Part shown: positions 46,131 to 58,932 of the stretch, piece by piece
Layout: each line of letters starts with the position of its first letter
How positions within the stretch are numbered: position 1 is the first letter of the stretch
From: Candidula unifasciata
Taxonomy: Eukaryota > Mollusca > Gastropoda > Stylommatophora > Geomitridae
Length of the DNA stretch: 64,000 nucleotides
Direction of reading: 5' to 3'
NCBI GenBank assembly: GCA_905116865.2
Contig: CAJHNH020000809.1
Coordinates: 68,501 to 132,500, forward strand
Notes under the pieces: generated by a model
Seen by the model: only the letters and a program-made list of their open reading frames with translations
The model's database searches: none
What the model was told of the DNA's origin: nothing
Translations under genes and position numbers: made by a program

Positions 46131-47909
46131 TGTGCTGACCACATGTGGGAAAACCCTTGATAAATTTCTTTGTCCCCATCTACTTTTTTTTTTGCTCTAG
46201 TATGTACATGTATGTAAACAATTGATCTATTTGATGATTGATATAATTGTTATTTGTTACTAAAAATATGAATTTGCATATTTGATTGTTATGATTATAT
46301 TTAATAATTGACCGTTGATGTTCCCATATCGGGCGTCCCAATTTCCATCATGGTGAGATACAATTAATGAAGGAATCAAGTGTATATTCACTATACCTTA
46401 TCTTTTCTAGGATCGTTTAACCTCATGGTGATTTTCGTTTTATAAATCACTGGCTGGATTTAATTTAGATTTGGTCCAGATAATTCTGAGACTAGTTTGA
46501 GAGCCAGAAAAGGAAATACCATGTGATGGCTAAATTTATTTGATTCACACTGTCAGAGAAGAATAAGGAACATGTGTGGCCCATACTTGTACTAATTATT
46601 GGTATATATAATTCCTAAATATCAGGAAGATCTTTTCAATATCTTTTTGTGTGGCCTGATAGTTTTAAAAATTATATTTCACCCTGCCCAAGTTCTAAAC
46701 TATTAGATAGGATTTAGCACATGTACTCATTCAAAGTTGAAGTGGAGTTAATGTTGGATATTTTATGTTAGTAATGCGACAGATGGCAAACCCATTGTCA
46801 TCTATGTTTGTGTTATGACATCTGTCCCTGCACCCAGTTATATTGATTGAGAAGTGGCCAATCCCAGTTATTTTCAAACTGCCTATATCACATGGTATGT
46901 TTCACACCCATGTAAATTCATTCCCTGATTCCCATTTGTTGTGATGTAAACTCATGTGGTTGCAATTAGAATATATTTTGAAATATGACTGTGTTTAAAT
47001 ATTTTAATCCCTGAAGGGATGACTAATGTAAAGATAGCAGAACATTTCACTCAGCTGATTGTTTTCTCTCAAAGTGATGTTAAACCTTGGGCTTGGAAGT
47101 AATATCCTTGAGAAACTGTGTGGATGAGATATTTCTTCCATCTGGAGTATAAATTCTGTTACAATAAATAACATTCTATACCCCACTCAAGAATGAGAAC
47201 ACATGTTACTACCCTACTCTGTATGTGTGTGGTATAAGAATATATGAGGAATAAAGGCAGTGTTGCCTTTGGTCAGAACTTTCCCAACTGTGTCTGCAGG
47301 AACTGTTCATGTACTCTAGTTTCAGGTGCAATTCCAGATGGAAGTTCAAGTGTAGATGCAGGTGTCAGATTGTCTAGACTGGACGTGAAGATTCGACCTG
47401 CCCAAAGTGTCTCTGAGATTGAGCCAGAAGCTAACCCAGGGAGTACTAACAACAGATGAGTGGACATATCAGTCGAATGTCAGTTTGGGACCTTTTATAT
47501 CCCCATCCAGTCACATGATTAAAGCACTTTTCCAAATTAAATGTCATACTTGTTCATGCTCTTCCAGACTTTTAAAGTTTATTTTAACAGTGTATGTCAG
47601 TGAGCAATAGCTAGTATGTTTTAGTTAATTTAAATGTACAATTTATTGACAGTGGGGAATCAGATGTGGGCAAACCCTGAATCCTCTCCTTTAACCAGCG
47701 AGGCTGGGAGAAAGTTAATCTTTTAGGATGTTTCACTGTTTTCGATTCCCTCTGTAGACTGCACGTAGTGGATTCACTAGAACAAAGCAGATTCCACGCC
47801 GCACCTCTTTTCTGGTAGTAAATATTCAGCCAGTACTGTCTTGATAAGCTCTCTGTGTTGACAGTTTGCAGATTCACTTTTTGGAGTACATGAGTTTTTT
47901 TTTCTCCAG
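46131..47909. other. Intron upstream of LRP4 exon 5
   Basis: About 1.8 kb without a recognised repeat or open frame of interest. Ends in a strong polypyrimidine tract and acceptor (TTTTTTTTTCTCCAG). Confidence 0.5.
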
Positions 47910-48035
47910 ACATCAACGAATGCTTGTTGGATGGTACCTGTAGCCAGATCTGTCGCAACACTGAGGGTTCATTCCAGTGCTCCTGTGTAGTGGGCTATAG
48001 ACTCAAACCTGATCGGAGAGGCTGCAAGGCTTTAG
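47910..48035 (+). CDS. LRP4: LRP4 exon 5 of window: calcium-binding EGF module
   Basis: A 126-bp phase 1-1 exon between TTCTCCAG and GTGAGA. It encodes 42 residues that begin DINEC, the calcium-binding EGF signature, with six cysteines. [12 protein letters not shown] fits the C-x-[DN]-x4-[FY]-x-C-x-C consensus for Asp/Asn beta-hydroxylation. The end, RRGCKAL, is nearly identical to the end of the second EGF of vertebrate LRP4, which leads straight into the first propeller. Such modules stiffen the stalk between ligand-binding repeats and propeller in a calcium-dependent way. The previous intron is 20958 bp. Confidence 0.93.
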
Positions 48036-48109
48036 GTGAGAGAGATGTAATGAACATTATGTGATGTAATCTAATCTAAACAAGTGCTTTTGTCTCCTCC
48101 GTTTGGGTT

Positions 48110-48378
48110 CTGGGGCCCTATTGTAGGGAAAACAGGAATAGACCCTCTGCCTACCCAAAAGCATGTCATAAGAGTCGACTAATTGGGAGCTTCCTTCGAA
48201 GTCAGGGTGCATCTGCCTGAGAGACAAGGAACCAACAGTCTGCATACAAATTAGTCAGATCTGTCAAACGAATGAACACGCAACACTCATTTTCTGGAAC
48301 AGGACTGCAGTCCAGAAGTGGACGAACAACCAGAACTTTTCACTGGAGTTTACAGCTGGTGAACGCGAAGAAGAAGAG
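48110..48378 (+). mobile_element. SINE-like repeat family X, full-length copy
   Basis: A 269-bp copy, 75 bp after the exon 5 donor. 5' CTGGGGCCCTATTGTAGGG, middle CATGTCATAAGAGTCGACT and GACAAGGAACCAACAG, 3' GTGAACGCGAAGAAGAAGAG. Similar copies lie at 53039-53291 (+), 13961-14215 (-) and 13362-13507 (-). No clear tRNA A/B boxes were seen at its 5' end, so the promoter type is open. Its 3' end matches that of LINE family C. Confidence 0.72.
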
Positions 48379-48469
48379 AACTGTGATGTGATCTCCTTGT
48401 TGCTTTATTTTTATTCATACTTGTTAGATCACATCTGCTGCTGTTACTAGTGCTTGTTTTGTTGATTTG

Positions 48470-48602
48470 ATAAGTGTCCTTTGCTGCTGTTTTCGTAAAC
48501 TGTGCTGTTGCTGTGTTCATAAACACTGCTGTTGCTGCTTTCATAAACAGTGGTACCACTGTTTTCACAAGCAGAATTGTTGCTTATAAACAGTGTTATT
48601 GT
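48470..48602 (+). repeat. ~28-bp degenerate repeat
   Basis: Four to five units of TGCTGTTGCTG plus (T/G)TTCATAAAC(A/T). Confidence 0.6.
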
Positions 48603-48610
48603 ATTACATT

Positions 48611-50294
48611 ACTGTCACAACTATAGGAGAGCCCTAGGTAGGGTAGAGTTCCTATATAGGAGATAATCTTCAGTCTATGTATGGCTCAATAGAACTATGG
48701 TAACTTCACTGTCTACTAGGGTAGAGAGACTGAGATATCACTCCTGGGACAGAGGTGAAGAAGATAAGTCTACCCCGCTCTAATGGTGTGGTGCTAAGGC
48801 AAGCTAGATATCTTGGTGGCAACTCCTCTGCCACTGTGTTAAAGAAAGAGCGCCCAGAGAGAAAGCAAAGAATGCTCCCTTCTCGCTCACTCAACTCTCA
48901 CTCCCGTACAAATTTTGACAGACATGAATAGTAGTTGAATGAAGAATATTTTGCAACTCTAATTCTAATGTACTATCGACAGCTGACTGGCCAAAAATTT
49001 ATAGTGATTTAGTGTACTTCAAACCACAATGGGTATTATCATTAGGGAACAACAAGAAATGTCTGCTTGGTCCAGTTCCTTTCCCGCACAAGTACAGCAA
49101 ACCCATGGAGATTCCCAGAGGGTTAACATTGTGAGGAAACTGGAACATGTGGCTTCATTATCGGCAATTTCTGGTCATCCTCTCTGATGCAGTTAAGGGT
49201 TCAATGCTGCTGATATGATTTTCAGTATAGTAATCTGAAAGTTATAGTCCACTGTAATAGTAGTGACTAAAGTTCACATACGACACGTGGTCGTTTAACA
49301 TACAACACGTAGTCATTCAAAAAGTTGGAACCAAGTTCCTAAAATTGTCTATGTGTCTGTGACTGTTTTATGACGACAGGACAATGTGTACGATTTGTGT
49401 ACTAATCGTTGTCTGGCGTTGGTAGTATGAAAAAAGCTGCAGGGCTGGGGGAAGATTGAAATGTTTCTCATTAGCGTGTGAGAATGGAACACGTGGTTTC
49501 CCGAATTTGCTGGTTCTCTGGGCCCTTCAGAATTGATTAAGTGAATTAAATATTAAATCTAATTCAGCTTTGATGGTTATGTTTTACACAGTACATCGCA
49601 TTTAAATGTAAGCTTCGCTACTAAACTTAGAGGTCAGGTTGAACCCACGTGGCAATATATTTTTATATATCGGTCACCTCTTGGACTTGAGACAGCAAAT
49701 TCAGAGATAACATTCTTACTAAAATATATTCTTAGAGAACATAGGTACATGTTCAGAAGTTGTATAATTCGAAGAAGAGTGCCAACTCACCCCTCAGATC
49801 TGTCAAGAATCACTAAAGTATTCCAGAGCGAAATAATATAAAACTACACTCTATAGTTTGAATATCTTCACTTGAAACTGACCTATCTACAGTCTACCGC
49901 CTCTACAAATGAAATGGTCAAAACAGTTGTGTCCCCATGGATGACACGTGACCACAGCCGTGCACATGCACCAAAGAGAGGGTGCTACCCGTCCCATTCT
50001 ATTATTGGTCGGACAGGGTAGTCTCACTGCGCTGTGATTGGTCGCTAAAATGGTAACCCCTATAGGAATTCAGATAACGAAAACTAGTCTCATTTGGTTT
50101 CTGCGGGATGTCAGAGGGGATAGCCGGTTGCTGGGCGACACTAAAATATCGCAGATGTGGCGCGAGCAACAAGCGTGTTTCTGTGGGGTTAGAATACGGT
50201 CCTCAAACTTCTGTTATAAATGGCTAAACTAAACTATCCTAAACTATATAGGTAAACTAGGAGAGTGTCATTGACCATTGCCAGTACTGTCACA
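48611..50294 (-). other. Region holding the 3' LTR of gypsy copy 2; left border uncertain
   Basis: On the minus strand a polypurine tract ACGGGGGGCATA (50295-50306) is followed by TGTGACAGTACTGG (50294-50281), the expected start of a gypsy LTR. A TGTCACA at about 48610 in plus orientation could mark the far end, giving a 1.7-kb LTR, but this is a guess. No target-site duplication or 5' LTR was found. Confidence 0.4.
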
Positions 50295-50373
50295 TATGCC
50301 CCCCGTAAAAAAAAAAGTTCTGGAGTCCAGACTTTTTAGAGACTAAGATGACCATCTGGCGTATCTCCTTCAT

Positions 50374-50760
50374 CTAAGTTAGTTTTATCTTTTCCTCTTC
50401 TGGAGGGTGACGACTCAGGAAATCTGCCCCTGCATTGTCTTTCCCCTGAATGTACTCCACAGTAAAAGTGTATGGTTGGAGTAACAGTGACCACGTCATC
50501 AGCCTAGTGTTGAGCTTTTTAGATGCTGCCAGAAACATCAGAGGCTGGTGGTCACTCTGCATCTAAAATTTTGTTCCGTACAAAAATGGCTGGAACTTCT
50601 GCACTGCCCATACTAGTGATAAACACTCTTTCTCAATGGTTGAATAATTTCTTTCAGCATAGTTGAACTTCCGGCTGGCATAAGCTATCATGGATGATTC
50701 TTCTCGACCTTCCTGGAGTAAGGTCACTCCCAATCCTATATTACTGGCATCAGTCCTCAA
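50374..50760 (-). pseudogene. RNase H of gypsy copy 2
   Basis: Frame 50563-50760 carries RTDASNIGLG, IAYASRKFNYAERNYS and IEKECLSLVW. After an in-frame break at 50562, the frame 50374-50562 has SDHQPLMFL, TRLMTWSLLLQPY and GADFLSRHP, followed by a stop. Thus pol ends with RNase H, about 70 bp before the polypurine tract, leaving no room for a downstream integrase. Confidence 0.85.
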
Positions 50761-50769
50761 CGTAAAGGT

Positions 50770-51680
50770 TTAAATGAGGTCCGGGAGCTGAAGAATAGGT
50801 TTGGAGGTCAGCTCTCCCTTGAGCGTGAAATAAGCTGTCTCACAATCAGCTGACCAATGCACCTTATACGGTGCTCCCTTTTTTGTACATTCTGTAAGTG
50901 GGGAGGCTATTGTGTTAAAGTTTGTTATGTACTTTTGATAGAACCCACACAGAGATACAAAGGGCTGCACATCCTTCTTAGTTTTTGTTCTAGGTGCCTT
51001 GTGCAACTTATCCACATTCTTTTGCTCTGGGCACATATAACCCTGTGATATGGTGTGTCCCAGAAATTCTAGTTGTCCAGAAGCCAGTTTACATTTAGAA
51101 GGCCTGGCTGTTAACCCCACTTCTGCAAGCCTCTCTAGCAAAGTGTCTAGAGTGCTGAGTTGTTCTTCAAAATACTCTGATGCAATGAGGATGTCATCCA
51201 TAAAATGTTGTAACGTTGGCCGTTTTAGTGAGCCTAACAGCATCCTCATCATGCAGTTAAACACACTAGGTGCATTGCTAAGGCCGAACGGTAGGACGCT
51301 AAAGTCATAGTGACCCTCTGGGGTGCTGAATGCCAAATAAGGGCGCACTTCTTTCTTAACTGGGATAATATAGTACCCCTTACTGAGGTCTATCTTGGAA
51401 AAGTACTTAGCTTTACTAAGTCTAGAAAAGAGTTGTCCTTGGTCAGGTAGGGGTTCAGCTTGGAATTCTGTGACCCTGTTTAGTTGCCTGTAGTCAATGC
51501 AAAGCTGATGCCCCTACTAGGTTTCCTCAGGAGCACAACACTAACGCTATACAGTGATTCAGAAGGGGAGATAATTCCTTCTTGCAGGAGATGAGCAATC
51601 ACAGCCTGAAGGGCTTCCTCCTTTGCATAAGGTATAGGATAACACCTCTGTCTGACCGGTTCCATACTGGTCAGTTTCAT
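50770..51680 (-). pseudogene. Reverse transcriptase of gypsy copy 2
   Basis: The start at 51480-51680 carries QRCYPIPYAKEEALQAVI and LLQEGIISPSES, the normal beginning of gypsy RT. After a frame break near 51360-51480, the 50770-51348 frame (192 residues) has FSVLPFGLSNAPSVF, FMDDILIAS (catalytic Asp pair), LEFLGHTIS and FVSLCGFYQKYI. RT copies the element RNA into DNA in the particle. The block order and spacing are those of Ty3/gypsy. Confidence 0.85.
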
Positions 51681-51811
51681 GTCAAACTCAACCAGACTTG
51701 TGAGACCAGGCTAGTCTGTGAGCACTGCTGAGTGTGCAATTAAGACCTCTCTTAGTCTTATTGTTGTGAATCCAACAAGGTGGGGTTTATTTCCACATGC
51801 TAAGCTGTTTC

Positions 51812-52760
51812 TCAAGGTTGAAATGGGTACTCGACCCCTGCAGCCTCTCCACATTTGACCTCTGTAGCTACCGCAAGTGTCATCAGATTCACTGGGGTAG
51901 TTTCTGTTCTTTCGAGATACGTCCTAAGCAGGTTTATGTGGAAGACTTTCAGTTCCCTCTTATGGAGATCTTTTAATTGGTGCGGGACACCTTCTCCACA
52001 ACCAAGTAGGGCCCCCTGCCAACCAATCTGCAGTTTATTGCTGCCACTTGGCAAAAGTAACATGACCTTGTCTCTTGGTTCTAGGAAACGGTTTCTTGCG
52101 GGCTGCTTTCACATTTGATATTGCCAGTTTCCAACCAATTTCCAGCTTTCCTTTCAGTTCCTCCACATCCTTAGAGGCCGTCACTACAGTCTCTTCTGCC
52201 TTCTCTTCGGTCCACGTCCTCATTAGGGCTTCCAAGTGCCCCTTAATACGTCATCTAAATAGAAGAATAGCAGGTGGGATTCCCGTAGATCTATGGGGTA
52301 CCTCTCTGTAGGCGTATAAGGTCACTGGCAGGTACTCATCACAAACCTCTGATTTCTCCTGAGCTGACTGCCTCAGGATCATCATTAAGGGTCTGTTAAA
52401 TCTTTCCACCTGGCTGTTTGATTGTAGGTGATACTGACTAATGTGGATATGCTGAGTCTGTAGAATCTGGAAGACTTCTCCCATCAGTTTCCCTCGGAAC
52501 AGTGAGCCGTTGTCTGTCAAAATTTGATTGGAACCCCCATTCTTGTAAAAATGGTCACAGGTGCCTCAGCTACTCACTTTGAATCGATGGCGGGCAGGGC
52601 AATAGCTTCTTCCCACATCGAACATGTATCAACCAAAGTTAGAATGAATGAATTTCTGTTCTTGGTGTGAGGGAGTGGACCGACTACGTTGACTGCCACT
52701 CTCTCAAATTGAGTGCCCATCAGCGGCATGTCACCCAAAGTTACTGGAACTGTCCAACTG
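51812..52760 (-). pseudogene. Integrase of gypsy copy 2, damaged
   Basis: Near 52690-52660 the minus strand encodes a VNVVGPLPHT block where the first catalytic Asp of the DDE triad reads Asn. TDNGSLF (second Asp) starts the 52251-52520 frame, and NSQVERFNR holds the Glu. The C-terminal domain continues in other frames (52035-52235, 51812-52063) with VFHINLLRTYLER, typical of the end of gypsy integrases. Family role: insertion of the cDNA into the chromosome. Frame breaks and the Asn change make it inactive. Confidence 0.75.
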
Positions 52761-52784
52761 TTGAAAAAATGTTGTGATCACCAT

Positions 52785-53743
52785 AATTGATCAAAAGCTA
52801 AATGTAGACGATATCTTGGCAGTACCCTATCTCAGAGAATCAACATTGACAAGATCGGTGCTAGCATCCCAAAGGCGAGCGGCAAATTTGGCAGACTCTA
52901 TACCATCATCAGGAATAGAAGTGGTATCTCCCTGCTGACCAAGTTAAAGGTTTACAGAGCTGTCATTCTTCTACGCTACTCCTCTACATGCAGACTCTGT
53001 ATCAGCGCCATGCTAAAAAGTTGAATCAGTTGCATATTCCCTGGCACCCTATAATGGGAAAAAACAAGAATAATCCCACTGCCTCCCCAACAAGCAGGCC
53101 GTAAGAATCAACTAACTAGGGACTTCTTTCAAAATCGGAGTACATCTGCTTGAGTGGCAAGAAACAACCAACTGCACACAAATAACTCAGTAAAATGGAT
53201 GTACACCCAAAATGTATGCCCTAGCACAACACCTGGTCGAACAACTAGGACTTTTCACTGGAGCTTTCAGCTAGTGAACAAAGAAAAATAATATATAACG
53301 TGTCTCAGAAAGCTGCTCAGAATCAAATGGAACGATAGGATCCCAAATACTGTGGTTCCTGATAGAGCAAACCTGCATCTACATGATATTGAAGAACTAT
53401 CAGCCGCGTTGGGCTGGTCACATAGCCCACATTCTAGACTTTCGCCTCCCAAAGGGAATATTTTATGATGAGCTCCAGCAAAGAAAGAGGACCCAGGGAG
53501 AACAGAAAAAGCGCTCTCAAAACTGCTCTCAACTCTTTTAGCAACAACACAGCAACATGGGAGGCTGCTGCACAGGACCATTCTGGTTGGCGTACATCTC
53601 TCGGCTATAGTGCATCTGCCCTTCAGAGAGCCAGAGCCCTTTGGGGTGCCTATTCCTGGCAAAGCTCCAGTGCTTTCCCTACCCTGGTCTGTCTGTCTGC
53701 TCTTTCAAGTACCCAACCCTTGCCCCTTTTATACTAATGTCTG
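52785..53743 (+). pseudogene. LINE C-terminal fragment interrupted by SINE-X
   Basis: + strand pieces: YLGSTLSQR- and GISLLTKLKVYRAVIL-type blocks at 52800-52980, then after SINE-X a block around 53300-53740 with RWAGHIA, LPKGIFYDEL and QRKRTQGEQKKR. Family knowledge places these directly one after the other in the RT C-terminal region, and the reading continues if the SINE-X insertion (53039-53291) is skipped. Confidence 0.7.
53039..53291 (+). mobile_element. SINE-like repeat family X inserted in a LINE
   Basis: Matches the copy at 48110-48378 over its whole length with many substitutions (CTAACTAGGGACTTC, ACAACTAGGACTTTTCACTGG). 3' end GTGAACAAAGAAAAATAAT. A short ATAT on both sides may be what is left of the target-site duplication. 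Confidence 0.7.
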
Positions 53744-54960
53744 TTGCAGTGAAATGCCAAAAAGGACTCAATGCTCTCAAGATTATGGCTGCAATGGACA
53801 TGGAACAAAGAATGTTGTTCGCAAATGTTCCAGCATTTGATCCTGTCGGTGATAAATTATGGACTTGTCATGCTTACTATATTAAAGAGTCAGCTGATGA
53901 AACTTAAACCCATTCAGAATGAAGCCATGCGGGTAATTCTGGAATGTACAAGAGATAACCCAGTAGTATGTATGCAATATATACTTGCTCTGCCTACTAT
54001 TGCGGATAGGCTTAAAGTTATGCAAGCAAAGTCATCTCTAAGAGTAGCTGCGGACAAGGGGCACCTCCTGCATGAAGCCCTGGATAGAGCTGAAAGTCAC
54101 AGACTGAAAGGAGGAAAGTTTTGGATGGCGCAAGCTGAAGACACAATTGGACCTGTGTGCAGGCTTGATAAATTTAGGCAAGGAAAGGGGTGGGTCAAAG
54201 TGTCTGATCAGGTTTCAAACTTGTCTAGGGTTCTTATCACTTTGTGACATGAGTGCAGGGACTGGCCAGCTGGTGCTGCAGAATCAGAAGTTCAAGAAAT
54301 GATTCATGAAAATGTTACTCCCAATGATGTGATTGTATATACAGATAGATCTGTGTTGAAGGGTAGACAAAAGTGAATGGACCTCGCTTGGTGCAACAAA
54401 GCCTGGCATATGATATCACAACGTCTAGTTTGAGAATGGAGGTGGAGGCAGTCACTGCTGCTTTCCGCTTGAGAATCATCTGTACACACATGCCGTCATT
54501 GTAACTGACTCACAGAGCATGTTGAGAAAGGTGGAGACAGGCATGCTTCGTGCAGAGTTGCAAGCATCAATTCAAATTCACCGAGTAGTAAGTATCCTTT
54601 GGATATTTTCTCCAGCTTATGCCGGTGTGTTTTGAAATGAGCAGAAGGATAGACTGGCCGGTTTTGCACCAATTTTTGGTGAACTGATGTATGACAAGCT
54701 GGATGATGTGAGAGCCCTTTGGGAGCGAGTGAACAGTGATGAGGCACCGATAGATCATTACGGTCTGAGGAGAATGGCACTGGGAGGAGTTACAAGGGGA
54801 TCTGACTGATGCTTGACACTCAGGGGAAAGGCGAGACAGATGTTCAGTCATACAGTTACTGGCACCATTGGAATTTTAACTCCTTGCTTGCTTCTGAAGA
54901 TGGGGACAGAGTGCTTAAGGGGATGTCCCAAGTGTTGTGATCTCGATTCTTAATTCAACA
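53744..54960 (+). pseudogene. LINE family B 3' half (RT thumb, RNase H, C-terminus)
   Basis: The frame at 53771-54247 (158 residues) parallels the minus-strand LINE at 33375-34217: LILSVINYGL, NEAMRVILECTRDNP, LALPTIADRLKVMQAK and GKFWMAQAEDTI. Then RNase H pieces: a VIVYTD-like start at 54330 and LRMEVEAVTAAF at 54432-54467. The end at 54620-54850 is almost the same as 45773-46130. Many breaks. No AAATC tail was seen. Confidence 0.75.
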
Positions 54961-55270
54961 TTCTACTAATGTCTGCACCACACACAAAAATACACAGTCA
55001 TAGGTAACAGACCTCTCAGGTGCCAGATGCTGGGGGTTTTCTCCTGTCCATCTGGTTCTTTCAAAGTCATCAGAAAGTGTCAAGGTGTTTCCTTATGTCA
55101 AGATTTTGACCAGCTATGAACAGCTTGTAAGAGTTCATTTAGTTTAAACATGAGGCAAGTTAGCGGTTGTCAGATAGTCTTATGAATATTTATTTCAGGG
55201 TACTTCACTTATTTAGGAACAAAAATGAAATGGCTGAAAACTAATGTATGAATATACATGTTGAACACAG
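54961..55270. other. Intron upstream of LRP4 exon 6
   Basis: No feature recognised. It ends AACACAG with a poor pyrimidine tract. Confidence 0.5.
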
Positions 55271-55501
55271 GTGGAGAAGCTTACCTCATCTTTGCCAATC
55301 GAGTAGATATTCGCAGAGTCAACCCTCACAAGACAGAGTACACATCTGTTCTCCAAGGTCTGCAGAACGCCATTGCGCTGGACTTCCACCATGAAAAAGG
55401 ACTGGTATTCTGGAGTGATGTCACACTTGATGTCATCAAAAGGGCTCATCTTAATGGCACCAGTATTATGGATATAGTGTCTGGTGGATTAGAAAACCCA
55501 G
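55271..55501 (+). CDS. LRP4: LRP4 exon 6 of window: start of YWTD beta-propeller 1
   Basis: A 231-bp phase 1-1 exon encoding 77 residues. [13 protein letters not shown] opens the propeller exactly where vertebrate LRP4 has its FANRIDIR block. [20 protein letters not shown] holds the first YWTD-type motif (here FWSD), followed by [10 protein letters not shown] with an N-glycosylation sequon (NGT). YWTD propellers form a six-bladed ligand-binding disc; in LRP4 the first propeller is the agrin-binding region. The donor GTGTGT is weak, and the last 30 bases of the exon form the first unit of a 52-bp minisatellite. Confidence 0.95.
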
Positions 55502-55728
55502 GTGTGTTTATATGTATACGTGAATATAGTGTCTAGTTGATTAGAAAACCCAGGTGTATTTTATTGTATACATGGATTATAATGTCTGGTGGGTTAGAAA
55601 ATCCAGGTGTGTTTGTATGTGTACGTGAACAGTGTCTAGTTGATTAGAAAACCCAGATGTATATGCATGTATCAATGAATATTGTGTCTTGTGGGTTAGA
55701 AAACCCAAATGTGTTTAGGCAAGTGTAG
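55470..55728 (+). repeat. 52-bp minisatellite whose first unit spans the exon 6 donor
   Basis: Five units starting at 55477, 55529, 55582, 55632 and 55684, each with GTGTCT(G/A/T)GT and GATTAGAAAACCCAGGTGT-type sequence. Units 1-3 keep the CAG|GT junction; units 4 and 5 have lost it (CAGAT, CAAAT). Unit 1 is the real exon-intron boundary. Confidence 0.9.
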
Positions 55729-56164
55729 GTTTAGACATCCGTGTAAATATGTACATAGATATGACAGTTATTTAAAAATTTAAAAAAAAAAAAGTCAAGG
55801 ACCCATTTCCACACGTTATAATGCCAAATTTATATTCTATAGACCAGCCCACACTTTTCAGGTGATGTGGTTGATCTAACACAGGTCCCCTTTACTTCCC
55901 AAGACTTTGCCTGGTATCCATTTTAGGATGGTCGCCTGGGGAGCTAAGGTCATTAGTGGATGTCATGACATTATACTCGACTAGACTGTGTACCCTATAA
56001 TCTTGCAGTTCTTTGGCATGAAGGAAATACTTTGATGTGGGGATATGGATTGCTGACATTGTGTATGATGACCAATTTGTGAAATTACTGATAGTAAACA
56101 GAAATACAAAATTTTACGTTGATGATTTATGTTGTGATCAAACTCCATTGCAAGTGCGCACATA
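55729..56164. other. Intron, nothing recognised
   Basis: A-rich run at 55782-55793; no other feature. Confidence 0.5.
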
Positions 56165-58572
<2,408 letters not shown>

Positions 58573-58617
58573 TGTATATATGATACACATGCTCGTATAT
58601 ACATACATAAAACTATA

Positions 58618-58775
58618 TGAGAAAAAACGGGTGTAGTAAAAGAGTATATTATCTGTGTGTATATTTTTGTGTATGTAAGAAGGAACAGGCATAGTGTAAG
58701 AGTATCTGTCTGTGTATGTATGTGTTTGTGTGTGAGAAAAAACCAGTATAGTGAAAGAGTATGTGTCCTCACCAG
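58618..58775 (+). repeat. ~56-bp repeat abutting the exon 7 acceptor
   Basis: Three units starting near 58618, 58675 and 58731, each GAGAAAAAAC / AAGAAGGAACAG followed by (A/T)GTA(G)T(A/G)AAAGAGTAT. The last unit runs up to the CTCACCAG acceptor. UG-rich linkers. Confidence 0.7.
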
Positions 58776-58932
58776 GTGGGCTGGCGGTAGACTGGGTTCA
58801 TGACAAGTTGTTCTGGACAGATGCTGGAACATCCCGTATTGAAGTATCCAATCTAGATGGCTCATACAGGAAGGTCATTCTCTGGCAGAACTTAGAGAAA
58901 CCCAGAGCTATTGCTGCTCACCCCAGACAGGG
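58776..58932 (+). CDS. LRP4: LRP4 exon 7 of window: propeller 1, second YWTD repeat
   Basis: A 157-bp exon, phase 1 in and phase 2 out, between TCCTCACCAG and GTAAGT. It encodes 51 full codons: [18 protein letters not shown] with an FWTD motif, [11 protein letters not shown], then [17 protein letters not shown]. The wording is nearly that of vertebrate LRP4 propeller 1 and differs from LRP5/6 and LDLR, which is the strongest basis for the gene name. The next exon, beyond the 64-kb window or further within the repeats, should begin with the rest of a Gly codon and a YWTDWG-like motif; I did not find it before 64000. Confidence 0.95.

Larger units (their letters stand above)
50295..52760 (-). 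mobile_element. Gypsy-like retrotransposon copy 2 with pol order integrase, RT, RNase H
   Basis: On the minus strand the order is integrase (52760-51812), RT (51680-50770), RNase H (50760-50374), polypurine tract and LTR start. Ordinary Ty3/gypsy elements have integrase after RNase H. The order here is that described for Gmr1-like Ty3/gypsy elements, and it is also the copia order, although the RT and RNase H are gypsy-like. Gag and protease are missing, so the copy is 5' truncated. Integrase end and RT start are only about 130 bp apart with no LTR or gag relic between them. Confidence 0.75.

Noticed and set aside
47244..47459. 72-codon frame upstream of exon 5 considered as an extra LRP4 exon
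   Set aside because: No EGF or LDLa cysteine pattern and no paired splice sites in the required phase.
53465..53907. Overlapping + strand frames of 76-90 codons
   Set aside because: They are shifted-frame readings of the LINE fragments at 52785-54960.
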